A stretch of DNA of 32,399 nucleotides from Halanaerobiaceae bacterium ANBcell28. Its GTDB lineage: Bacteria; Bacillota; Halanaerobiia; Halanaerobiales; DTU029. Numbering within the stretch: the first letter of the stretch is position 1; every line of letters starts with the position of its first letter. The stretch covers positions 1-32,399 of the forward strand of contig JBBJJH010000032.1 of assembly GCA_037623315.1 (NCBI GenBank), given 5' to 3'. Of this stretch, positions 1 to 8,972 are shown in pieces. The notes beneath the pieces are model-generated. The model had not been told where the DNA came from. It did not search any database and worked only from the letters and a program-made list of their open reading frames with translations. The position numbers and the translations under genes are program-made.

Positions 1-1
1 G

Positions 2-615
2 AATCCCAATTATATCAAAGTTTTAGGCTTGAAATTCAACTCCGAAAGTTGAGATGGTAATATAATAGATAGAATTGATATTGTATCTGGTGGAGGTATG
101 ATTAACCCATTTAAACTAGAAAATTATTAGTATTTTTAGTATTCAATGAGGTTAGTGTTTATAGAAATAACGAACTTATCTGGAAGAAGACATTTGATGA
201 CTTAATTATAGATGCTATACATGATAAAGAATATATATATCAACGCTTTGTTAGAAAATAAAGAAATAATTAAGCAAAGTTCAGCTGGGACAATCGAATG
301 GACTTTTTCTCAGAATAATAAAAACCTTCATGGTTTAAAACAAGATGATTATTATATATATACTACAGGGTCTACTGGTTTTGGAGCAGAAATTAATTAC
401 ATTTATAAAATCAATAAAGAATCTGGGCAAATTGTAAAGAACATAGAAAAATATACAAAAGGTAATATATTCATAATAATAAATTTATAGTTTATAAAGA
501 TGAAGAATTTGCAAGTGGAACTACTCCTGTTGTTAATGATGAGTATGTTATAATTATTACTGAAGCCGATTTAGTAATAATTGGTCCAAGATATTTATTT
601 TTACAAAAAATATAA
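2..615 (+). pseudogene. Decayed beta-propeller-like (PQQ/WD-type) gene, 5' end outside the window
   Basis: Three open stretches in successive frames read as one protein. Frame 2 from base 2 has an in-frame TGA at 50-52 and ends at 128-130. Frame 1 covers about 115-240 and includes YRNNELIWKKTFDD. Frame 2 covers about 235-490 and includes TGSTGFGAEINYIYKINK. Frame 1 then resumes at about 476 and stops at TAA 613-615. Motifs such as LIWKKTFDD and YKINKESGQIVKN resemble blades of PQQ-like or WD40-like propellers; this family call is a guess. At least one stop and three frameshifts make it a pseudogene. The longest intact piece (212-490) has no convincing ribosome site. Confidence 0.55.
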
Positions 616-692
616 AGTTGTTTATTTTCCCATAAAAATATGATAAAATAACTATAGAATATTAAAGGTTATAAATGGGGGCTTAATAATAT

Positions 693-1619
693 ATGAATAA
701 AGAAATACTAGACCCAAAAGTAGATTTTGTATTTAAACAAATATTTGGCTCAGAAAATAATACGGATATACTAATTGCTTTTTTAAACAGTGTATTTAAA
801 ACAAAAGGAACTAAAGATGAGATAGTAAAAGTAAAAATTGAAAATCCAGATATTGAAAAAGAGTGGGAAGATGATAAATATTCTAGATTAGATATTAAAG
901 CCAGAACAAATGATAATAGTAGAATTAATATAGAAATACAATTAAAAAACCAGCATAATATGAAAAGAAGAACCTTATATTATTGGAGCAAGCTCTATGA
1001 GTCACAAATAAAATCAGGAGAACCATATAATGATTTAGAAAGAACCGTAACAATAAACATACTTAATTTTACTTATCTTCAAGAAAATAATCGCTATCAT
1101 AATGCATATGTATTAAAAGAAAAAGAAACAAATGAGGTCTTAACAGATTTAGAAGAGATACACTTTATTGAACTTACAAAATTCAATGAAAAACAATTTA
1201 AAACAGTTGAAGATATAGAAAGAAAAAGGAAAGAAGATGAGCTAATACCCTGGGCACTATTTTTAAAAAATCCAAATAGTGAGGTGATGAATATGTATAA
1301 AGAAAAGATAAAGGAATTAAAAGAAGCTGCTGTAAAACTTGAAGTATTAAGTCATGATGAAGAAACCAGAGAATTATATGAGGGTAGACAGAAATGGATT
1401 CATGATTATGTAACTAATCTTGAAGGTACTGCCAGAGAAGCAAGAGAAGCGGGAATTAAAGAAGGAATTAAAGAAGGAATTAAAGAAGGAAAAAGGAAAA
1501 GAGACATAGAATTAGTGACAAAAATGTTGAAAAGAGGAATGTCTGTTAGTGAAATAATAGAGTTGGTAAATATAAATAAAGAAAAGATTAATTTAATAAA
1601 AGAAGAAATCAAACATTAA
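693..1619 (+). CDS. Rpn-family recombination-promoting nuclease / PD-(D/E)XK transposase-like protein
   Basis: This is a 308-residue protein of the Rpn / PDDEXK_2 type, whose relatives are DNA endonucleases with links to recombination and phage defence. The N-terminus has the family opening DPKVDFVFKQIFG (7-19). The probable catalytic core is D67 in RLDIKAR and E81-x-Q83 in NIEIQLKNQ. The C-terminal third is charged and carries three tandem GIKE units (residues 254-265). The start ATG at 693 has only a modest upstream G-run (GGGGG). An internal in-frame ATG at 1293 has a better ribosome site and is listed separately. The gene stands alone between two decayed genes and ends in a clear terminator. 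Family call is firm; the cellular role is inferred. Confidence 0.85.
   Translation: MNKEILDPKVDFVFKQIFGSENNTDILIAFLNSVFKTKGTKDEIVKVKIENPDIEKEWEDDKYSRLDIKARTNDNSRINIEIQLKNQHNMKRRTLYYWSKLYESQIKSGEPYNDLERTVTINILNFTYLQENNRYHNAYVLKEKETNEVLTDLEEIHFIELTKFNEKQFKTVEDIERKRKEDELIPWALFLKNPNSEVMNMYKEKIKELKEAAVKLEVLSHDEETRELYEGRQKWIHDYVTNLEGTAREAREAGIKEGIKEGIKEGKRKRDIELVTKMLKRGMSVSEIIELVNINKEKINLIKEEIKH
1293..1619 (+). CDS. Putative internally initiated C-terminal Rpn fragment (gene within gene)
   Basis: An ATG at 1293, in frame with the Rpn gene (codon 201), follows GAGGTGAT at 1281-1288. That is an eight-base match to the 16S anti-Shine-Dalgarno complement, with about eight bases between GAGG and the ATG. 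It would make a 108-residue protein (MYKEKIKELKEAAVKLE...) containing the helical and GIKE-repeat part but no nuclease motifs. Known work on E. coli Rpn genes shows that short proteins made from internal starts can act as antitoxins for the full-length nuclease. Whether that applies to this PDDEXK_2-type member is inference. ATG 1287 is a second in-frame option but lies too close to the ribosome site. Confidence 0.45.
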   Translation: MYKEKIKELKEAAVKLEVLSHDEETRELYEGRQKWIHDYVTNLEGTAREAREAGIKEGIKEGIKEGKRKRDIELVTKMLKRGMSVSEIIELVNINKEKINLIKEEIKH

Positions 1620-1621
1620 TT

Positions 1622-1646
1622 AGCAGGTGAGAATCCTGCTTTTTTT
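1622..1646 (+). terminator. Rho-independent terminator of the Rpn gene
   Basis: The stem AGCAGG (1622-1627) pairs with CCTGCT (1635-1640) across a seven-base loop, followed by a run of T to 1646. It begins just after the Rpn stop codon at 1617-1619. Confidence 0.85.
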
Positions 1647-1675
1647 AATTGATTAAATTATTGTAAAATTCAATT

Positions 1676-1970
1676 TATAATGCCGATTGGGAAACTATAG
1701 GAAGTACTAAAGCATCTATTGATACCATTCCATCGGAAACACCAGAACATCTACGGTAGTCCCTGGTGATAGTCGCATGACTATCAAATGGGATTCTACC
1801 TGTGATGATGTAATGGATTATATAATATAAGTGGAAAGATAGAATAGAAGCAGGCTATTGTTGGTCTGGCAGAAGCAGAGTATAGTAGAGTATATGGTAG
1901 CATTATTGAATATGAAAATGTAGCCATTGCATACCACAGGAACAATTACAATTCTTCGCTGCTAGTGAGT
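1676..1970 (+). pseudogene. Decayed gene remnant with a fibronectin-III-like piece
   Basis: This stretch between the Rpn terminator and nikR has no intact gene but reads as broken protein. Frame 2 (1676-1756) gives YNADWETIGSTKASIDTIP followed by SETPEHLR and a TAG at 1757. A shift to frame 1 continues VVPGDSRMTIKWDSTCDDVM to TAA 1828. The pattern P-x-x-L-x-x-x-PGD-x-x-x-T-I-x-WD is typical of fibronectin type III repeats. From about 1848 a third frame is open, with VGLAEAEYSRVYGSIIEYEN, running into the 3' end of nikR; its origin is not recognised. Likely remains of an extracellular protein. Confidence 0.4.
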
Positions 1971-2356
1971 ACTAATTTACCGTGTTTTACTCCTTTAAGA
2001 CCAATAAGCTTACCAGCTACTTTTTTTAGTTCTTTAGCTTTACCCTTTACGATTATTATTTCTAGGCAACTGTCGTGATTTAGATGTAGATGTAAATTTG
2101 ATTTAAAAAGATGGTGATAATTATGTTGTATTTCCAGCATTTTTTCTGTAAGTCCTCCTTTATGATGATCATATAGGAGTGTGATAGATCCTACTAGTTC
2201 ATGGATGTTTTTGCTTAGCTTATCTTCTATAAGCTTTTCTCTTATCATATCCCTGATAGCTTCTGATCTATTGTTGTATTTATCTTTTATTAAATCATCA
2301 AATTGTGTTAACAAATCTTTTTCAATAGATACTCCAAATCTATTAACTTTACTCAT
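1946..2356 (-). CDS. nikR: Nickel-responsive transcriptional regulator NikR
   Basis: This 136-residue protein is a ribbon-helix-helix DNA-binding domain joined to an ACT-like nickel-binding domain. Residues 4-46 (VNRFGVSIEKDLL ... RSEAIRDMIR) form the ribbon-helix-helix. The high-affinity nickel ligands are all present: H78, H89, H91 and C97 within HLHLNHDSCLE, matching H76, H87, H89 and C95 of the E. coli protein. I start it at ATG 2356 rather than a GTG nine bases upstream, because that GTG is part of the ribosome site (AAGAGGTGAT). Relatives repress nickel uptake genes when nickel binds. No nickel transporter or nickel enzyme lies in the window, so its targets are elsewhere. Confidence 0.92.
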   Translation of the reverse strand: MSKVNRFGVSIEKDLLTQFDDLIKDKYNNRSEAIRDMIREKLIEDKLSKNIHELVGSITLLYDHHKGGLTEKMLEIQHNYHHLFKSNLHLHLNHDSCLEIIIVKGKAKELKKVAGKLIGLKGVKHGKLVLTSSEEL

Positions 2357-2467
2357 AGATATCACCTCTTATATTTTTTCTTTTATAAACTTTAATTCAA
2401 GAAATTTTCTATTATTCCTTCTCATATCTTGACTTTATTCTTTGTCTTTGTTAAAATAATAAAAATA

Positions 2468-2495
2468 TTTACATTAAAACTTGGGAATATATACT
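2468..2495 (+). promoter_or_regulatory. Probable sigma-A promoter of guaB
   Basis: TTTACA (2468-2473) and TATACT (2490-2495) are separated by 16 bases and lie about 65 bases before the guaB start. A GGAGG ribosome site follows just before the ATG. Confidence 0.5.
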
Positions 2496-2543
2496 TATAG
2501 ATGAGCTGAGAGCGTTATGAATAAAACGATAGATAAAAAATAA

Positions 2544-4019
<1,476 letters not shown>

Positions 4020-4041
4020 AGAAGAAATAATAAAAAACATA

Positions 4042-4111
4042 TTACTTTTCAAAGATCTTACTTTTCAAAGACGGCAAAGCTATTTGTTATAAAGGTATAA
4101 AGTCTTTGAAA
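4042..4111 (+). repeat. Two direct repeats plus a complementary arm, 3' of guaB
   Basis: A 14-base sequence, TTACTTTTCAAAGA, occurs at 4042-4055 and again at 4058-4071. The second copy extends to TTTCAAAGAC (4063-4072), a perfect 10-base complement of GTCTTTGAAA at 4102-4111, leaving a 29-base loop. The first copy could pair with the same arm over nine bases, so two exclusive hairpins are possible. There is no T-run after it, so it is not an ordinary terminator. The rest of the 240-base gap up to trxB shows no gene. Confidence 0.5.
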
Positions 4112-4258
4112 GATTTCTATAAGATATATAAAGGATTGTTGTCCACTTAACTTTTTTTCTTGTAGATATAGATTAAGATATTTAATATAGAGTATTTTTA
4201 TCTCTTGTGGATAAAATAAAAAAGACATTATTATTGAGTAATCTAGGAGGTACTGTAG

Positions 4259-5194
4259 ATGAGCGATGCTGTTAGAAAAGAAAAATTACTTATTATAGGT
4301 GGTGGGCCTGCAGGTTTAACTGCTGCTATATATGGTACACGTGCCGGATTGGACCCACTTGTATTGATGGGACCAGAACCTGGTGGTCAGATAACCACGT
4401 CTCCTGAAATAGAAAATTTCCCTGGTTTTCCTGATGCTATAAATGGCTTTGAATTAATGCAACGGATGATGAAACAACTGGAAAACCTAGACGGAAATAT
4501 GACTTATGAAGCTGTGCAAAAAGTTGAATTGGACAAGAAACCTTATATGATTGAAACAAATATTACTACTTATCAGGCTGATTCTATTATTATTACTACG
4601 GGTGCTTCCCACCGTAAATTGGGATTAGAAAATGAAAAGAGATTGTTAGGTAAAGGTGTTTCTTATTGTGCTACTTGCGATGGTGCTTTTTTTAAGGAGA
4701 AGAAGGTAGCTGTGATTGGGGGAGGCGATACTGCTCTTGAGGAAGCCCTATATTTGACTAATTTTTGTGAAAAGGTCTATGTAGTACATCGTAGAGACGA
4801 GTTTAGGGGGACAAAGATATTATCACAAAGGGTTAAAGATAACCCTAAAATTGAGCTTATATGGAATTCGGAGTTGAAAGATATTAAAGGAGAACAAAAA
4901 GTGGAAGCCTTAGTTCTGGAAAACAATAAGACTAATGAAGATAATCTTTTGGAGGACATAAGTGGTGTTTTTATAGCTATTGGTTATATTCCCAATACCT
5001 CTTTGTTTAAAGATAGCATAGAACTCGATGAATGGGGTTATATAAAAACTGATGATCATTATATGACAAATAAAGAAGGCGTCTATGCAGCTGGGGATGT
5101 GCAAGATCCTTTCTATAGACAGGTTATCACATCAGCAGGGGCAGGAGCGGCAGCTGCGATAGAAGCCAGCAAGTATATTGATAGTTTAGAGTAG
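4259..5194 (+). CDS. trxB: Thioredoxin-disulfide reductase (thioredoxin reductase)
   Basis: TrxB is a flavoprotein that passes electrons from NADPH to thioredoxin. At 311 residues it has the usual length. It has the FAD-binding GGGPAGLTAA near the N-terminus, the redox pair C137-A-T-C140 in CATCDGAFF, and the second nucleotide motif GGGDTALEEA with the HRRDEFR signature typical of NADPH binding. The C-terminal GVYAAGDVQD is the FAD motif. The start is set by AGGAGG nine bases upstream. It meets the small minus-strand gene tail to tail with two bases between. A ferredoxin- or flavin-linked variant cannot be excluded from sequence alone, but HRR favours NADPH. Confidence 0.93.
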   Translation: MSDAVRKEKLLIIGGGPAGLTAAIYGTRAGLDPLVLMGPEPGGQITTSPEIENFPGFPDAINGFELMQRMMKQLENLDGNMTYEAVQKVELDKKPYMIETNITTYQADSIIITTGASHRKLGLENEKRLLGKGVSYCATCDGAFFKEKKVAVIGGGDTALEEALYLTNFCEKVYVVHRRDEFRGTKILSQRVKDNPKIELIWNSELKDIKGEQKVEALVLENNKTNEDNLLEDISGVFIAIGYIPNTSLFKDSIELDEWGYIKTDDHYMTNKEGVYAAGDVQDPFYRQVITSAGAGAAAAIEASKYIDSLE

Positions 5195-5196
5195 CT

Positions 5197-5364
5197 TCAA
5201 TTATTTTCTGTGCTTTTATCTGATAAATCTTCTTTAACTTCTTGTACCGTTTCCAATGAAACGCCAAGTTTTTCAGAGATTTCATAATCATTCATTCCAG
5301 TAGACCAGGCGATTAAATAGTCATGTTGGTCTACTTTTTCTTTTTCTTCTACCATCTTTTTCAT
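5197..5364 (-). CDS. Small helix-turn-helix-like protein of unknown role
   Basis: This 55-residue protein begins MKKMVEEKEKVDQHDYLIAW and has a helix-turn-helix-like segment, NDYEISEKLGVSLETVQEVK, resembling a sigma-70 region 4 or MerR-type recognition fold. I place the start at the ATG on base 5364 because AAGGAGTGAT lies just upstream on the minus strand; longer in-frame starts lack this. It is acidic at both ends and has no signal peptide or membrane segment. Function is not known. Its 3' end faces trxB. Confidence 0.6.
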   Translation of the reverse strand: MKKMVEEKEKVDQHDYLIAWSTGMNDYEISEKLGVSLETVQEVKEDLSDKSTENN

Positions 5365-5655
5365 TCGTATCACTCCTTTTTTGTTATTATCTCCCAAACT
5401 ATGCTTTATATTCGGAATAATACGTCATTTACTTAAAAATTATGTTATAAATTACAAATTTATATGTAAATTTATCAAAATGCCTAAAGGAAGCTTTAAA
5501 TAAATCTTTTTAATGGTTTACTTACATAGATTAAAGATATGTCTAAAGAGAAATTAGCAAGTTGAAAGATTTGCAGGGATTTTGGATTTTATAGCGAATA
5601 TATTAAAATATAAAGAGTTTATTTTTAGAATTATATGGAGAATAGGAGTTATAGA

Positions 5656-6315
5656 ATGGCAAAAGGAAAATTAATAGTCATAGAATCAGGGACTGATGGA
5701 AGTGGGAAAAGTACACAATTCGATCTTTTATATGATAGGCTAAAGAATGAAGGACATAACGTAATAAAAGTTAAATTTCCTGATTATGAGAGTGATTCAT
5801 CTGCTTTGGTAAGAATGTACTTAAAAGGTGAGTTTGGAGAAAATCCAAAGGGGATTAATTTATATGCTGCTTCAACTTTTTATGCAGTTGATAGATTTGC
5901 TTCTTATCAGCAGAAATGGAAAAAGCTACATGATGAGGGGGCTATTATTTTAGCAGATCGTTATACTACTTCTAATATGATACACCAGGCGTCAAAAATA
6001 GATTCTACTAGTAAAAAAAAGGAGTACTTAGAGTGGTTAAGTGATCTAGAATTTAATAAATTCAAACTTCCTGAGCCGGATTTGGTAATCTTTTTAGATA
6101 TGCCTGTCGAGTATAGCGTAAAATTTATTGAGGAGAGAGGCAATCAGGATATTCATGAGAATGATCTTGATTACTTACAGTCCACCTATAATAACGCAGT
6201 AGAAATAGCAGATATATATAATTGGCAAGAGATTAAATGCACAGTTGGAGCTATGATAAAAACTATTGATCAAATTCATCAGGAGGTCTATGAACAGGTG
6301 AATAAGATTTTATAG
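5656..6315 (+). CDS. tmk: Thymidylate kinase (dTMP kinase)
   Basis: Tmk phosphorylates dTMP to dTDP for DNA synthesis. The 219-residue protein has the P-loop GTDGSGKSTQ near residue 12, the DRY motif in ILADRYTTSN, and LVIFLDMP as the Walker B-like strand. Upstream, the DPD-like substrate loop appears as KFPDYESDSS. I start at ATG 5656 (MAKGKLIVIESG), which has TAGGAG eight bases before it, rather than the in-frame ATG at 5635. The sequence is more divergent than typical tmk, but its place before darA and holB matches the Bacillota operon order and supports the call. Confidence 0.88.
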   Translation: MAKGKLIVIESGTDGSGKSTQFDLLYDRLKNEGHNVIKVKFPDYESDSSALVRMYLKGEFGENPKGINLYAASTFYAVDRFASYQQKWKKLHDEGAIILADRYTTSNMIHQASKIDSTSKKKEYLEWLSDLEFNKFKLPEPDLVIFLDMPVEYSVKFIEERGNQDIHENDLDYLQSTYNNAVEIADIYNWQEIKCTVGAMIKTIDQIHQEVYEQVNKIL

Positions 6316-6373
6316 TTATTTAAATATTTACTTATAAGATTGAATTTACTAGTTTATCTTGCCTGAGATATTA

Positions 6374-6402
6374 TTGTATGCATGGAGATGTTTTGCTATA
6401 AT
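6374..6402 (+). promoter_or_regulatory. Probable sigma-A promoter before darA
   Basis: TTGTAT (6374-6379) and a consensus TATAAT (6397-6402) are 17 bases apart, about 50 bases upstream of darA. This suggests the darA-holB-ricT part of the operon can be transcribed separately from tmk. Confidence 0.6.
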
Positions 6403-6453
6403 TAGCCTAACAAAGTTGTACTTATAATCATACTATATTAGGAGGGATTGATA

Positions 6454-6810
6454 ATGAATAGAGAGGGGAGTATGGATAATATGAAAATGGTAGTTGCTGT
6501 TGTTCATGACCATGATGCCCACAATTTACTTGAAGCTTTAAACAAGGATGGTTTTCAAGTGACTAAGCTTGCTAGTACTGGTGGTTTTCTACGAGAAGGA
6601 AATACTACATTTTTAATTGGTGCTGATCAAGAACATGTAGATGAACTATTAGAAATTATCAAAGAAAATTGTGAAGCTCGAGAAAAAACTATTGCTCCAA
6701 TGTCACCAGTGGCTAACTCACTGGAAAGTTATTATTCTTTTCCTATGGAAGTACAAATTGGTGGGGCTACTGTTTTTGTTATTGATGTAGAGCAATTTAA
6801 AAAGTTCTAA
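6454..6810 (+). CDS. darA: Cyclic-di-AMP receptor DarA (PII-like, YaaQ/PstA)
   Basis: This 118-residue PII-like protein belongs to the DarA/PstA family, trimeric cytosolic proteins that bind c-di-AMP. The signature VVAVVHDHDAHNLLEALNKD and the following KLASTGGFLREGNTT loop are family hallmarks; the loop contributes to ligand binding in characterised members. ATG 6454 follows AGGAGG with eight bases between. A second possible start at 6472 (MDNMKMVVAVV) has its own GAGGGGAG, and would match the usual compact N-terminus of the family. What DarA passes its signal to is not known; its operon partners deal with replication. Confidence 0.92.
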   Translation: MNREGSMDNMKMVVAVVHDHDAHNLLEALNKDGFQVTKLASTGGFLREGNTTFLIGADQEHVDELLEIIKENCEAREKTIAPMSPVANSLESYYSFPMEVQIGGATVFVIDVEQFKKF

Positions 6811-6839
6811 ACATAATATTTAGAATTGAGGTTTCTATT

Positions 6840-7832
6840 ATGGCTTTTAGTAGAGTATTAGGACAGGAACATGCGATTGCATTATTAGAAGATCAGTTGC
6901 GTGGAGGACGTATTCATCATGCATATTTATTTACTGGCAAGGAAGGTGTCGGTAAAAAAACCCTAGCTTCTGAGTTTGTCAAGGCAATATATTGCCTTCA
7001 TGAAAGTGGCGATGCGTGTGAGCAGTGTTTGACCTGTCGAAAAATAGAACATAAAAATCACCCTGATATAAAGTACATTTCCATAGATGAGGGAGAAAGT
7101 ATTAAAATAGAACAAATTAGAGATTTACAAAAGGATATAGCATATAAGCCATATGATAGTTCATGGAAAGTATATATTATTGAAAATGCTGATAAAATGA
7201 CTGGTCAGGCAGCCAACAGTTTGTTAAAAACTTTAGAAGAGCCTCCTGAATATGGGATTATTATTTTATTAGCTGAGGACATAGATAGTTTGCTGCCAAC
7301 TGTTATTTCTCGTTGCCAACAAATTAAAGTTAAGAATTTAGCAAGTGATTTGATTGAAAGAAAGATAATGGATAACTTAGGTGATGCTGATCGCGCACAT
7401 TTGTTGGCTAATATTGCAGATGGCAGTTTAGGACAAGCCTTAAGTTTGATAGAAGACGATGATTTTTTTAATAAAAGACAAGTTATATTAGAGACATTAC
7501 AGGAATTATCTAGCCTAGATGCTGTTAAATTATTTGATAAAGCAAATAAGTGGCTATCTTTTTTAAAAGAAAATGATAAATTTCCCTTATTTGATTTGAT
7601 ATTGAGTTGGTATAGAGATATAATATTATATAATCAGGGATATAATAAGGCAATAGTTAATGTTGATTATCTAGAAGAGATAAATAAAGAAAGTCGTTTT
7701 TATAGTACTGATAAACTTATATCTACTATTGAAATGATAAATACTATTAATGGATATATTTCTAAAAATGTTCGAAAGGATTTAGCTTTAGAAGTATTGT
7801 TACTTAAGCTTAGAGCTAAGAAGGTGGAATAG
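6840..7832 (+). CDS. holB: DNA polymerase III delta' subunit
   Basis: The delta' subunit is part of the clamp loader that places the beta clamp on DNA. The 330-residue protein has an AAA+ fold with a P-loop-like GKEGVGKKTLA, a four-cysteine zinc module (CLHESGDACEQCLTC), NSLLKTLEEPP as the Walker B/sensor region, and the SRC motif (VISRCQQIK) that serves as arginine finger in the clamp loader. Unlike many delta' proteins the P-loop is nearly intact. It follows darA by about 30 bases and is four bases before ricT, so it is in the same transcript. The yaaR gene found between darA and holB in Bacillus is missing. Confidence 0.95.
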   Translation: MAFSRVLGQEHAIALLEDQLRGGRIHHAYLFTGKEGVGKKTLASEFVKAIYCLHESGDACEQCLTCRKIEHKNHPDIKYISIDEGESIKIEQIRDLQKDIAYKPYDSSWKVYIIENADKMTGQAANSLLKTLEEPPEYGIIILLAEDIDSLLPTVISRCQQIKVKNLASDLIERKIMDNLGDADRAHLLANIADGSLGQALSLIEDDDFFNKRQVILETLQELSSLDAVKLFDKANKWLSFLKENDKFPLFDLILSWYRDIILYNQGYNKAIVNVDYLEEINKESRFYSTDKLISTIEMINTINGYISKNVRKDLALEVLLLKLRAKKVE

Positions 7833-7835
7833 ATA

Positions 7836-8645
7836 ATGTATATAGTGGTTGGAGTTAGTTTTAAAAAAGCTGGAAAAATTTATTATTTTGACCCCGGTGA
7901 ATTAGATATTAGTATGGGTGATTATGTTATAGTAGAAACTGCTAGAGGGGTTGAGTTTGGCGAGGTTGTAATGGGACAAAAAGAAGTCCCTGAAGATGAT
8001 ATTGTTGCACCATTAAAAAAAGTGATTCGCAAAGCTAGTTCTGCTGATCAGGATAAAAATGCTGAAAATAAACGCTTAGAAAAGAAAGCTTTTGATATTT
8101 GTTTTAAAAAGATTAAAAAACATGAGTTGCCTATGAAACTGATTGATGTAGAATACACCTTTGATCATAATAAAATAATTTTTTATTTTACTGCTGAAGG
8201 CAGGGTGGATTTTAGAGAGCTAGTAAAAGATCTGGCTCGAGTATTTAAAACTAGAATTGAGCTAAGACAAATTGGAGTTAGAGATGAGGCTAAGATGGTT
8301 GGAGGACTGGGAGTTTGTGGTCGTCCATTTTGTTGTTCTTTGTTTTTGAGAGATTTTGATCCTATTTCTATTAAGATGGCCAAAAAACAAGAATTATCTC
8401 TAAATCCAGCTAAGATTTCTGGAGTATGTGGTCGCCTAATGTGTTGTCTGAAATATGAATCTACTACTTATAAAAAACTGAAGGAAGAAATGCCAGAAGT
8501 TGGCGATAACGTAGAAATGGACAATAATGAAGGTCAAGTAGTACAAAGAAACTTAGTTAAAAAGACAGTTAAAGTTGATGTAGGAAATGATGATTATATT
8601 GAATATGGTTTAGATGAAATACATGGATATGAAACGGAAGAATAG
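7836..8645 (+). CDS. ricT: PSP1-domain protein RicT (YaaT)
   Basis: RicT is a PSP1-domain protein. In Bacillus subtilis it joins RicA and RicF in an iron-sulfur complex needed for RNase Y-dependent mRNA maturation, competence, biofilm and sporulation. The 269-residue protein has the PSP1 core with ARGVEFGEVV near residue 32, and a cysteine-rich part, GVCGRPFCCSLF and GVCGRLMCCLKYE, which supplies the cluster ligands. No ricA or ricF gene is in the window. The ATG lies three bases after the holB stop codon. Confidence 0.93.
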   Translation: MYIVVGVSFKKAGKIYYFDPGELDISMGDYVIVETARGVEFGEVVMGQKEVPEDDIVAPLKKVIRKASSADQDKNAENKRLEKKAFDICFKKIKKHELPMKLIDVEYTFDHNKIIFYFTAEGRVDFRELVKDLARVFKTRIELRQIGVRDEAKMVGGLGVCGRPFCCSLFLRDFDPISIKMAKKQELSLNPAKISGVCGRLMCCLKYESTTYKKLKEEMPEVGDNVEMDNNEGQVVQRNLVKKTVKVDVGNDDYIEYGLDEIHGYETEE

Positions 8646-8659
8646 GGAGGGCTGTTATA

Positions 8660-8968
8660 ATGGATGAAGAGGTTTTAAGTGCTCTGGCCTATTTTCAAGA
8701 ACAATTAGAGGAGATGTCTATTAGATTTCAAAAACTCAAAGATATTACATATCAGCTTTATAAGAAAAATCAGGAGTTAGAAGACGAAAACGATGAGTTG
8801 AAGGCAATTGTTTTTGAACGTAAGAAGGAAAAAAAAGGAGTAGCTTATTCTAATTTGCTTCATTTATATAATGAAGGATACCATATCTGTCATCCTAGTT
8901 TTGCCGAAAGGAGAAAAGGCGACTGTCTCTTTTGCCAAAATTTAATAGACAAGCAATTAGAGGAGTAA
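8660..8968 (+). CDS. yabA: Replication initiation control protein YabA
   Basis: YabA is a negative regulator of DnaA that also binds the DnaN clamp and limits re-initiation. The 102-residue protein has an N-terminal coiled coil (about 5-60, with QLEEMSIRFQKLKDI and QELEDENDELK) and a C-terminal zinc site with H and C ligands in YHICHPSFAERRKGDCLFC. AGGGAGG lies before ATG 8660. The position between ricT and trmN6 is as in Bacillus. Confidence 0.9.
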   Translation: MDEEVLSALAYFQEQLEEMSIRFQKLKDITYQLYKKNQELEDENDELKAIVFERKKEKKGVAYSNLLHLYNEGYHICHPSFAERRKGDCLFCQNLIDKQLEE

Positions 8969-8972
8969 TATA

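Noticed and set aside
1406-1612. Minus-strand hydrophobic open frame inside the Rpn gene
   Set aside because: It mirrors the GIKE repeat and lysine-rich codons of the real gene; no ribosome site.
4063-4111. Possible second c-di-GMP riboswitch (GGCAAAGCTAT in the hairpin loop after guaB)
   Set aside because: The GGNAAACC block, the GAAA hairpin and the 3' GGTTAC part are missing; one short match is not enough.
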